From Baffinella frigidus (lineage: Eukaryota > Cryptophyceae > Cryptomonadales > Baffinellaceae): DNA of 11,776 bases. The DNA lies in contig MU646661.1 in the NCBI GenBank assembly GCA_026770585.1, positions 213,316 through 225,091 on the forward strand, given 5' to 3'. The notes below the pieces were generated by a model that ran no database searches, had not been told where the DNA came from, and saw only the letters and a program-made list of their open reading frames with translations. The position numbers and the translations under genes are program-made. Below, one piece after another: positions 1 to 6,297 of the stretch; positions within the stretch are counted from its first letter, which is position 1; each line of letters begins with the position of its first letter.

Positions 1-149
1 GGGTTGGGGTTTTGGGTTTGGGGTTTGGGGTTTGGGGTTTAGGGTTTGGGGTTTAGGGTTTGGGGTTTGGGTTTTAGAGTTTAGAGTTTAGGGTTTGGGG
101 TTTGGGGTTTGGGCTTAAGGGTTTAGGATTTATGGTTTGGGGTTTCGGG
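1..149 (+). repeat. Degenerate telomere-like array, G-rich strand
   Basis: Runs of seven-base units alternate between TTTGGGG and TTTAGGG, with occasional one-base insertions, from the window edge to about 149. The next 60 bases (to about 208) are ordinary sequence with no recognisable motif. The block faces a C-rich block that begins at 217, so the two arrays point at each other as they would in an end-to-end telomere fusion, although with about 60 bp between them. Confidence 0.9.
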
Positions 150-208
150 ATTACCACACGAGGGAGAAGATCATGAATGCCAAAGTCTGCGAAAAAGAGG
201 CGACGGTT

Positions 209-482
209 AGATCAACTAAACCCTAAACCCTAAACCCTGAACCCTAAACCCCAACCCCACACATCAAACCCTACACCCTAAACCCGAAACCCGAAACCTT
301 GAACCCTAAAGATCAACTAACCTAAACCCTAAACCCTGAACCCAAAACCGTACAGATCAACTATACCCTAAACCCTAAACTTTAGATCAACTCAACCCTC
401 AACCCTCAACCCTCAACTCTAAAGATAAAGTAAACCCTGAACCCTAAACTTTAGATCAATTTAACCCTGAACCCTAAACCCG
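209..482 (-). repeat. Telomere-like array, C-rich strand, with AGATCAACT spacers
   Basis: CCCTAAA, CCCTGAA and CCCTCAA units are interrupted by a nine-base spacer AGATCAACT at 209, 310, 354 and 384, with a variant AGATCAATT at 453. The spacer travels with a few telomere units, so this is a higher-order repeat of irregular length (spacings roughly 101, 44, 30 and 69 bases) and not a simple array. The unequal spacing fits expansion and contraction of the telomeric part between fixed spacers (inference). Confidence 0.85.
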
Positions 483-580
483 TAAAAACGGTAAGACGGT
501 TGACCAAACTCACCAAGAACAAAAGCCGACGGCGGTTGGGAGGATCTGACACCATCAACCGTCTTGAACGTCAAAGATTC

Positions 581-665
581 TTAACCGTTAACGGTTCTGA
601 ACCGTTCACGGGTCTTAACCGTTCACGGGTCTTAACCGTTAACGATTCTTAACCGTTAACGGTCA
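581..665. repeat. Five exact-length 17-bp tandem units with a 14-bp palindrome
   Basis: Units begin at 581, 598, 615, 632 and 649 and are all 17 bp. The best units contain the perfect palindrome AACCGTTAACGGTT; others carry AACCGTTCACGGGT. The upstream stretch 487-580 has no array but contains scattered related words (ACGGTAAGACGGTTG, AACCGTC). Each half-palindrome contains AACNG, the core recognised by Myb DNA-binding domains, so a regulatory role is possible. With no gene next to it, plain satellite DNA is equally likely. Confidence 0.85.
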
Positions 666-723
666 AGAAAAAATGCGCCGCACGAGAACTCCGCATCAAA
701 ATCTGGAGTGTTGACGTCTGCTT

Positions 724-843
724 GAACAAAAATAGACAAAACTGGACAAACAAAATGGACAAAAATGGATAAAAACGGGGGAAAATGGACCAACAAAAAT
801 GGAATGAACAAAAATGGACAAAATTTGACCAAAAAAAATGGAC
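724..843 (+). repeat. Imperfect AAAATGGACAA simple repeat
   Basis: About ten irregular copies of an A-rich word ending in TGGAC (AAAATGGACAA and variants) fill this stretch. A short forward frame through it reads as an Asn/Lys/Gly-rich low-complexity peptide, and the reverse frame as a Phe-rich one. Both follow directly from the repeat, so I do not treat either as a gene. Confidence 0.75.
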
Positions 844-857
844 AGGGGGGGGGCCGT

Positions 858-988
858 GTCAGAGAAGAAGTCGAAGAGGAACATGAGGACGCCCACCGTT
901 ACCTGCCGGTAATGGTCACGTTACCGCTAAAACCAGGCAATATGACCTAGGACCCTACGGTAGGCAATCCGTAGGGACATAGGGGGGC
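858..988 (+). repeat. Segmental repeat module, copy 1
   Basis: This stretch matches 1458-1588 at a constant offset of exactly 600 bases, without a gap and with only about six mismatches. It runs from GTCAGAGAAGAAG through GCCCACCGTTACCTGCC into the hairpin CCCTACGG-TAGGCAAT-CCGTAGGG (953-976). The constant offset and high identity indicate a recent duplication compared with the degenerate repeats around it. Confidence 0.9.
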
Positions 989-1060
989 TTCCTACGGATA
1001 AGGTAACGGGAAGGTGGCCCGATTTGGGCCGAAAATCCCTTGGACGCTCGCTGTGTGGAC
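936..1060 (-). mobile_element. Related copy of the AACCACACAG-ended inverted-repeat family
   Basis: Read on the minus strand this matches 8565-8729: the end CCACACAGCG, the AAGGGATTTTCGGCCC block, CCCGATTTGGGCC on the plus strand at 1019-1031, and the internal hairpin at 953-976. The plus-strand left part (about 936-952) matches only weakly, and no counterpart of the second terminal repeat is clear there, so it appears truncated. It overlaps the end of the 858-988 module, so the hairpin sequence belongs to both repeats. Confidence 0.7.
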
Positions 1061-1067
1061 TAGGGGT

Positions 1068-1116
1068 GCCGTGTCTGAGAAGAAGGCGAAGAGGAACATG
1101 AGGACGCCCACCGTTA
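1068..1116 (+). repeat. Segmental repeat module, copy 2, left part before an insertion
   Basis: Starting GCCGTGTCTGAGAAGAAGG, this repeats 853-901 with two or three differences and ends ...GCCCACCGTTA exactly where the inverted-repeat element at 1117 begins. The module resumes at 1354 with TACCTGCCGAAAGAGGG. It can therefore be recognised as one module split in two. Confidence 0.85.
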
Positions 1117-1353
1117 TTGTACTTTTCGGGTCAGCGCGGATTTTCTCGAGGTCGGGTCGGGGCGTCGGGAAATGAAAATCTCGATAATTGGTGCGTCCAT
1201 CTAAAGTTTTATGCTATCTTATGCATTGATAGGATGACAAGATGCACCCCCCACCCATAATATGTCACAAATACTAGAGCCCTTTTTCGATTTTTTCGAT
1301 TTTTCCCGATTCCCCGACCCCGACCCAAAATCCGCGCTGACCCGAAAAGTACA
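1117..1353. mobile_element. MITE-like element with long terminal inverted repeats and TA target duplication
   Basis: The two ends are perfectly complementary over 27 bases (1118-1144 against 1327-1353, beginning TGTACTTTTCGGG), and weaker complementarity continues inward for about 35 more bases rich in TCGGG. The element is about 237 bp and has no coding capacity. TA stands on both sides (1115-1116 and 1354-1355). The related module at 1708-1740 reads GCCCACCGTTA straight into CCTGC, which gives an uninterrupted pre-insertion site. A TA duplication with short inverted ends is typical of non-autonomous relatives of Tc1/mariner-type transposons; that class assignment is inference because no transposase is present. 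Confidence 0.8.
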
Positions 1354-1413
1354 TACCTGCCGAAAGAGGGCTTCGTTCAGAACCAGGCAATACCGTAGGG
1401 ATACTCTGTAGGT

Positions 1414-1438
1414 CCCTACGGCAAGCAATACCGTAGGG
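1414..1438. repeat. Small hairpin CCCTACGG-N9-CCGTAGGG
   Basis: An eight-base perfect stem with a nine-base loop. A further CCGTAGGG stands at 1393-1400, so two alternative hairpins share the middle arm. The same hairpin occurs at 953-976, 1553-1576, 8648-8671 and, with changes, at 9427-9450 and 11513-11537. Confidence 0.75.
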
Positions 1439-1457
1439 TCGTATGCTGGTAATAAGG

Positions 1458-1588
1458 GTCAGAGAAGAAGTCGAAGAGGAACCTGAGGACGCCCACCGTT
1501 ACCTGCCAGTAATGGTCAAGTTACCGCTAAAACCAGACGATACGACCTAGGACCCTACGGTAGGCAATCCGTAGGGACATAGGGGGGT
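1458..1588 (+). repeat. Segmental repeat module, copy 3
   Basis: Offset by 600 bases from 858-988 with no gap and about six substitutions; contains the hairpin at 1553-1576. At about 1588 the similarity stops and the sequence turns into TTACCTGCCGAAACAGGGC, which belongs to the same family as 1354-1375 and 1719-1740. The block is therefore a join of two repeat fragments. Confidence 0.9.
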
Positions 1589-1806
1589 TACCTGCCGAAA
1601 CAGGGCTTCGTTCTGTAACTGCTGCCCCCTCGCCCCTCGCCCCTCGCCCCGAAACCCGAACCAACCCGATCCCCGAACCCAAACCCCGAACCCGAAGCCG
1701 AACCCGGACGCCCACCGTTACCTGCAGAAAGAGGGCCTCGTCCAGAAACTGCTTCCCCCTCAGCCCGAAACCCGGACCAGAAACCCGAAACCCGAAACCC
1801 GAATCA
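1589..1806 (-). repeat. Two tandem units: CCTGC-GAAA-AGGGC module plus CCCGAAA-type array
   Basis: A module (TACCTGC...GAAA.AGGGC.TCGT, at 1589 and again at about 1718) is followed each time by ACTGCT.CCCCCT and then by CCCGAAA, CCCGAAC and CCCCTCG units (about 1623-1703 and 1751-1804). The unit repeats after roughly 129 bases. The CCCGAAA words look like telomere units in which a CpG has replaced the usual CpT (observation), so their relation to CCCTAAA is inferred. The second copy supplies the empty insertion site used to define the element at 1117. Confidence 0.7.
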
Positions 1807-1881
1807 TGCCCCCTGCAATTTCAAAAAGAAATTGGACAAGCCGTGTCCCTCCCAAAATACCAGGGGTGGGGTCCAGAGGCA

Positions 1882-2283
1882 CGGACCGGAATGAATGCCA
1901 CTGTGTCGATCGAGTGCGAGAGAGCAAGAGTGGGGTTTGCAGACTATTCTAAAGTTGACATGCTGGGCTGGTGGTACAAATCCGTCAACTTTGGGCTGAA
2001 AAGGGCGCGGACCGGAATGAATGCCACGGTGTCGATCGAGTTCGAGCGCAGGAGCGGCGAAACCTCACCAGGCGTCTGGGGTTCAGGGTCTCTCTAGGAT
2101 CCAGTGGCACGGACCGGAATGCAGACTATTCTAAAGTTGACATGCTGGGCCCGGGGTACACATCCGTCAACTTTGGGCGGAAAAGGGCACGGATCGACTT
2201 TGGGCTGACACAGACCGGAATGAATGCCACGGTGTCGATCGAGTGCGAGAGCAGGAGCGGCGAAAACTCTCCCGGCGTCTGGG
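1882..2283 (+). repeat. Tandem array of two interleaved non-telomeric modules
   Basis: Module X (GACCGGAATGAATGCCAC.GTGTCGATCGAG) occurs at 1882, 2008 and 2212, with a truncated copy at 2110. Module Y (GCAGACTATTCTAAAGTTGACATG, then CCGTCAACTTTGGGC) occurs at 1939-2006 and 2121-2192. Copies of X end in GGAGCGGCGAAA and GGCGTCTGGG, the same words that punctuate the telomere-like array that follows. Two overlapping frames are open (84 and 124 codons), but they read through the repeats and no family is recognisable. I treat the stretch as repeat DNA, with the coding alternative kept open because module Y recurs in the same frame at 11627. Confidence 0.8.
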
Positions 2284-2681
2284 AGTTGGGGTTTGAGGTT
2301 TGGGGTTTGGGGTTTAGGGTTCAGGGTTCAGGGTTTAGGGTTTAGGGTTTAGGGTTTAGGGTTTGGGGTTTGGAGTGGCGAGAAGACGCCGGGTGTCTGG
2401 GGGTTGGAATTTGGGGATTGGGGTTTAGGGTTTAGGGTTTAGGGTCTAGGGTTTAGGGTTTAGGGCTTAGGGTTTGGGGTTTGGGGTGCGAGAGCAGGAG
2501 CGGCGAAAACTCTCCGCGCGTCTGGGAGTTGGGGTTGAGGGTTGAGGGTTGAGGGTTGAGGGTTTAGGGCTCAGGGTTTAGAGTTTGGGGTTTGGAGTGG
2601 CGAAAACTCACCCGGCGTCTGGGGGTGAGGGTTCAGGGTTTAGGTTTTAGGGTTTAGGGTTCAAGGTTTAGGGTTTAGGGT

Positions 2682-2713
<32 letters not shown>

Positions 2714-2830
2714 GGTTTGGGGTTTGGGGTTCAGGATTTGGGGTTTGGAGTGGCAAGAAGACGCCGGGTGTCTGGGGGTGATGGTTGAGGGTTGAGGGTT
2801 TGGGGTTGCGGGTTGCGGGTTTGGGCGCCC
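2254..2830 (+). repeat. G-rich telomere-like array punctuated by a GGCGTCTGGG module
   Basis: Blocks of TTTAGGG, TTTGGGG, TTGAGGG and TTCAGGG alternate with a ~33-bp module GGAG(T/C)GGCGA.AA..C.CCGG(C/G)(T/G)GTCTGGG. Module starts are at about 2254, 2372, 2497, 2594 and 2747; an earlier one at 2051 lies in the preceding array. Spacing is 97-153 bases. TTGAGGG forms a homogeneous run near 2681-2715. Confidence 0.85.
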
Positions 2831-2837
2831 CGCAACC
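2811..2837. repeat. Hairpin at a G-strand to C-strand switch
   Basis: GGTTGCGGG (2811-2819) is perfectly complementary to CCCGCAACC (2829-2837), and the loop contains the palindrome GGGCGCCC (2823-2830). Everything to the left is G-rich telomere-like repeat and everything to the right is C-rich, so the hairpin sits exactly where the array reverses. Confidence 0.8.
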
Positions 2838-2960
2838 TACCCTAAACCCTGAACCCTGAACCCTAACCCCTAACCCCACAACACTGACCACTGAACATTA
2901 AACACTAAACACTAAAACCAAAACACTAAACACTAAACACTCAACACTAACACCTAAATC
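2838..2960 (-). repeat. Telomere-like array, C-rich strand
   Basis: CCCTAAA and CCCTGAA units pass into ACACTAAACACTAAA words, in which CCC is replaced by CAC or ACA. About 35 bases of non-repeat sequence (2961-2998) separate it from the next G-rich block. Confidence 0.85.
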
Positions 2961-2998
2961 CTGCGTAGGCGACCTGCCGACTGTGATGCTAACGATTT

Positions 2999-3183
2999 AA
3001 GGTTTGGGGTTTAGGGATGAGGGCTCAGGGTTCAGGGTGTGGGTTTTAAGGATTAGGGTTCAGGGTTTAGGGTTTAGGGTTTAGGGTTCAAGGTTTAGGG
3101 CTTAGGGTTCAGGGTTTAGGGTTCAGAGATGAGAGTTCAGGGTTTTGGGTTTAGGAATTAGGGATTAGGGTTCAGGGTTTAGC
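2999..3183 (+). repeat. Telomere-like array, G-rich strand
   Basis: TTTAGGG, TTCAGGG and ATTAGGG units with frequent single-base changes. It ends at a 35-base non-repeat spacer (3184-3218, containing GCGCCATGGCC) before the strand switches again. Confidence 0.85.
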
Positions 3184-3218
3184 GTCCTTGGAATATGAGC
3201 GCCATGGCCTACCGTTCA

Positions 3219-3570
3219 TTTAGCACCCTAAACCCTAAACCCTAAACCTAGCCCCTCCCAAACCCCAACCCTACTAAACCCCAACCCCTGCCCCCCTAAC
3301 CCCACCCAAACCATAGCCCCAACATCACACCCTACACCCTCAACCCTAAACCCTCAATCCTCAATCCTCAACCCTACCAAACCCCAACTCTACTAAACCC
3401 CAACCCCTGTTCCCCTAAACCCACCCAAACCTTACCCCAAACTTCACACCCTACACCCTACACCCTACACCCTACACCCTCAACCCTCAACCCCCAACCC
3501 TCAACCCTAACCACTAAACCCTACCAAACCCTACCAAACCCCAACACTAGTAACCCCCAACCCCCAACCC
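3219..3570 (-). repeat. Telomere-like array, C-rich strand, with a 119-bp internal duplication
   Basis: The sequence beginning CCAAACCCCAAC.CTACTAAACC at 3258 recurs at 3377 and stays alignable for about 90 bases, including the irregular words CACCCAAACC and TCACACCCTACACC. The duplication is therefore of a whole irregular segment, not merely of telomere units. A run of CCCTACA units lies at about 3448-3480. Confidence 0.85.
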
Positions 3571-3632
3571 AGCCTGGCAACCTGGCTATGTGAGGCTGGG
3601 TTCGGGGTTGGGGGTCAGTAGGGTTGGGGTTT
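3535..3632. repeat. Long inverted repeat at a C-strand to G-strand switch
   Basis: 3553-3575 is complementary to 3593-3615 in 22 of 23 positions, with a 17-base loop (3576-3592). The arms extend with more mismatches to about 3535 and 3632, giving about 40 bases per arm. The core words are CCCAGCCT and AGGCTGGG. The array changes from C-rich to G-rich across this point. Confidence 0.85.
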
Positions 3633-3707
3633 CATCCTAGACAGGCAGACATGCCTCAACCTGTCGATGATGGAATCGCATCTGCAGAGTAAAGCGCAGC
3701 ACCTGTT

Positions 3708-3989
3708 TTAGGGTTTCGGGGTTCAGGGTTCAGGGTTCAGGGTTTGGGGTTGAGGGTTGAGGGTTGAGGGTTTAGGGTTTAGGGTATAGGGTTGAGGGTT
3801 TAGGGTTGAGGGTATAGGGTTTGGGGTTTAGGGTTTAGGGTTTAGGGTTTAGATTTGAGGTTTGATGGTGTAGGGTTGAGGGTTGAGGGTTGAGGGTTGA
3901 TGTTTGAGGGTGCAGGGTTACGGTTTCAGGGTGCAGGGTGTAGGGTGCAGGGTGTAGGGTGTAGGGTGTAGGGTGTAGGGTGTGGGGTT
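3708..3989 (+). repeat. Telomere-like array, G-rich strand, ending in TGTAGGG/TGCAGGG run
   Basis: Starts with TTTAGGG and TTCAGGG, has TTGAGGG runs, and finishes (about 3925-3989) in nearly pure TGTAGGG and TGCAGGG units. The ~75 bases just before it (3633-3707) are non-repeat sequence. Confidence 0.85.
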
Positions 3990-4034
3990 TACCCTGGCGT
4001 GCGTCTCCCGTAAGGTGAAAGCCACGAGGGTTGT

Positions 4035-4062
4035 TGTCGTGAGCGCGAGCGCGCTCGCGACA
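4035..4062. repeat. 28-bp imperfect palindrome rich in GCGC
   Basis: TGTCG.GAGCGCG on the left is complementary to CGCGCTCGCGACA on the right, with two mismatched pairs. It lies ten bases before the 30-bp triplicate, inside an otherwise non-telomeric 170-bp gap in the G-rich array. Confidence 0.7.
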
Positions 4063-4071
4063 CCTGGCAAG

Positions 4072-4161
4072 GCCCCCGTCAACCGCGGATGACGTTCTAG
4101 TGCCCCCGTTAACCGCGGAAAGCGTTCTAGTGCCCCCGTTAACCGCGGATAGCGTTCTAGA
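4072..4161 (+). repeat. Three head-to-tail 30-bp units
   Basis: Units at 4072-4101, 4102-4131 and 4132-4161 read GCCCCCGT(C/T)AACCGCGG followed by A..(A/G)CGTTCTAG(T/A). They differ at only a few positions and have identical length. Each contains the palindrome CCGCGG and most carry GTTAACC. Confidence 0.9.
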
Positions 4162-4179
4162 ACGTTTAAAAAAGTTGCA

Positions 4180-4445
4180 GGGTGTGGGGTGTAGGGTTTC
4201 GGGGTCAGGGTCTAGGGGTTTGGGGTAAGGGTGAGTAGGGTGTAGGGTTTCGGGTGAATGGTTCAGGTTGTGGGTGTTGAGCTTAGGACGTAGGGTGTAG
4301 GGTTCAGGGTTTAGGGTGCAGGTTTAGGGTGTAGGGTTCAGGGTGTTGAGCTTAGGATGTATGGTGTAGGGTTCAGGATTTTGGGCATAGTTTTAGGGTG
4401 TAGGGTTTAGGGTTCAATAACCCTTTAGGGTTTGGGGTTTGATGG
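4180..4445 (+). repeat. G-rich array of TGTAGGG, TTCAGGG and TTTAGGG units
   Basis: Irregular telomere-like units. The segment containing GTTGAGCTTAGGA(C/T)GTA recurs at about 4277 and 4345, showing a local duplication of about 68 bases inside the array. Confidence 0.8.
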
Positions 4446-5000
4446 TGCACCGATGACGCCGCGCTTGTGCAGGGCGCGCTTTTGGGCTTAGTGTTGAGGG
4501 TGTAGGGTCCAGGGGTGTGGATCTAGGGTTGAAGCTGTAGGGTGTAGGGTGGGACTACCGAGAATCCCACGCGTGTGAAGGGCGTGCGGTCTTAGGGCTT
4601 AAGGCTTAGGTTCTAGGGCGTAGGATGTAGGAGCTTGGATCTAGGGTGCAGGGTGAGGGTGAGGGTTTACTGAGCATGCCGATCTTGTGGAGAGCGCGCA
4701 GTTTCAGGGCTTGGGGGCCAAGGCTTAGGTTATAGGGCCTGGGATGTCGGGGTTTGGATCTAGGGTGCAGGGTTTAGGGTTAGGGCTAGGGTGAGGGTTA
4801 GGGTTAGGGTTTACTAAGAATGCCGAGCTAGTGGAGAGCTTGCAGGTTTAGGGCTTGGGGGCAGGGCTTAGGTTCTAGGTCTTAGGATGTAGGGGTTTGG
4901 ATGTAGCGGTTTGGATGTAGGGTGCAGGGTTTAGGGTTAGGGTTAGGGTTAGGGTTTACTGAGAACGCCGAGCTTGTGGAGGGCGCGCTCCCCCAGGGAT
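4446..5000 (+). repeat. Higher-order tandem repeat, unit about 107-145 bp, five copies
   Basis: Each unit opens with a GC-rich head (ACTGAGAACGCCGAGCTTGTGGAG.GCGCGC or a variant), continues with GGGCTT.GG..C.AGGCTTAGGTTCTAGG and GATGTAGG.G.TTGGATCTAGGGTGCAGGG, and closes with telomere-like repeats. Unit starts are near 4446, 4553, 4666, 4810 and 4955, so the last two periods are about 145 bases and the first two are shorter and more diverged. In units 3 and 4 the telomere-like tail is in a six-base register (GGGTTA repeated), unlike the seven-base register elsewhere. Confidence 0.85.
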
Positions 5001-5007
5001 CGGTCAT

Positions 5008-5690
5008 CATCTTCACCCCCTGTAGGGTGTAGGGTTAGGTTTAGGGTCAAGGGTTTAGGGTTTAGGGTTTAGAGTTTAGGGTTTAGGGTTTGGGGTATAG
5101 GGTTTGGGGTTTAGGGTTAAGGGTTTGGGGTTTAGGGTTTGGGGTTTAGGGTTTAGGGTTTGGGGTTTAGGGTTTAGGGTTTGGGGTTTAGGGTTTAGGG
5201 TTTAGGGTTGAGGGTTCCCCGAGGGATCGGTCGTCATCTTCACCCCCTGTTTAGGCTTCAGGGCCCAAACGGTTCATGGTTTAGGGTATAGGGTTCAGGG
5301 GCTAGGGTTTAGGCTAAGTGTGATCCAGCCTACACGTGTTGGTACCAAGAGCAATTTCTCGCACGCTCATCTTCACCCCCTGTAGGGTGTAGGGTTGGGT
5401 TTAGGGTTTAGGGTGAGTGTTGAGAACCCTGAACGTGTTAGTACCAGGAACGATTTCCCGCACGCTCTGGGAGGGGGGGGAGGGGGCGTGATCTTCACCC
5501 CCTGTAGGGTGTAGGGTTGCGGATTCAGGGTTGAGGATGAGTGTTGAGAACACCGAACGTGTTGGTGTCAGTGTTGGTGTAGGGTGCAGGGTTGCGGATT
5601 CAGGGTTCAGGATGAGTGTTGAGAACACCGAACATGCTGGTGTCAGGAAGGGATCAGTCGTCATCTTCACTCCCTGTAGGGTGTCAACCT
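5008..5690 (+). repeat. G-rich array with CATCTTCACCCCCTG modules and GAGAAC...GTACC modules
   Basis: CATCTTCACCCCCTG followed by TAGGGTGTAGGGTT or a variant stands at 5008, 5235, 5368, 5491 and 5662. A second module (GTGTTGAGAAC.C.GAACGTGTTGGTACCAGGA, then TTTC.CGCACGCTC) stands near 5318, 5413, 5541 and 5616, with one more at 6112-6160. Between 5040 and 5215 the sequence is plain TTTAGGG/TTTGGGG array. Confidence 0.85.
5504..5646 (+). repeat. Direct duplication, 68-base units with 75-base period
   Basis: 5504-5571 and 5579-5646 align without gaps with four substitutions. Each unit starts GTAGGGTG.AGGGTTGCGG and ends GCTGGTGTCAG or GTTGGTGTCAG. It lies inside the larger module array and is one of its most recent-looking duplications. 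Confidence 0.9.
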
Positions 5691-5736
5691 AACCCTACAC
5701 CCTACACCCTACAATCCCTCAATCCGGGTGTAGGGT
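5677..5736. repeat. Double strand flip: G-rich to C-rich to G-rich within 60 bases
   Basis: GTAGGGTGT (5677-5685) is complementary to ACACCCTAC (5697-5705). The overlapping ACCCTACACCC (5692-5702) is perfectly complementary to GGGTGTAGGGT (5726-5736). The middle C-rich segment can therefore pair with either flank, forming two mutually exclusive hairpins. Confidence 0.8.
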
Positions 5737-5739
5737 TGA

Positions 5740-5960
5740 GGACTGATCGGGCGCCCTCCTCGATAAGAGCCCAATCCTAAACCCTAAACCGTACACATGT
5801 ACAAAACCTGTACGACCTAAGGCCCTATGACCCACCGCATAACACGGTCTGTATCTTTTTCGAAACAGCCTAGTTGGCTAATCCCTGGCTACTTACGGCT
5901 GGCTACTTATGGCTACTAAGTGGACCTCGCCTAGAGGGCCTCGCCCCCTACCGCCCAAAC
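5740..5960. other. Non-telomeric spacer without a recognisable gene
   Basis: Apart from two CCCTAAA units at 5777-5790 and the palindrome-like GTACACATGTAC (5791-5802), this is ordinary sequence. A short threefold repeat of GGCTACTTA(C/T)GGCT occurs at 5887-5916. I see no RNA gene or coding signal. Confidence 0.6.
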
Positions 5961-5961
5961 G

Positions 5962-6108
5962 GTTGAGGGTTGAGGGTTTAGGGTTTAGGATTTAGGGTTT
6001 ACGGTTTTGGGTTCAGGGTTCAGGGTTTAGGGTTCAGGGTTTAGGGTTTAGGGTTTAGGGTTTAGGTTTCAGGGTTTTAGGATTCAGGGTTCAAAGTTTA
6101 GGGTTTGG
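5962..6108 (+). repeat. Telomere-like array, G-rich strand
   Basis: Starts with two TTGAGGG units, then TTTAGGG and TTCAGGG, ending in TTTGGGG. It is the last long TTTAGGG-type block before the foldback-rich island. Confidence 0.85.
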
Positions 6109-6297
6109 GGTTCTGACCCCTGAACATGTTGGTACCGGGAACGATTTTCGCACTCTCTGGGCTCCGGGGTAGGGGAGGGCGTTTTGTAAGTTGACAGGAT
6201 TATACAAAATTTGCAAAGTTGACACAACTGTCCCAGCCTCCCAGATCGTCGACTTGACAATCGTCAACTTAAGGAGAGTCAGTCCGACCTGGACGGG

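Noticed and set aside
1-482. True chromosome end or direct telomere fusion
   Set aside because: Units are degenerate, the array reverses strand, and non-telomeric sequence lies between the blocks; internal telomere-like DNA fits better.
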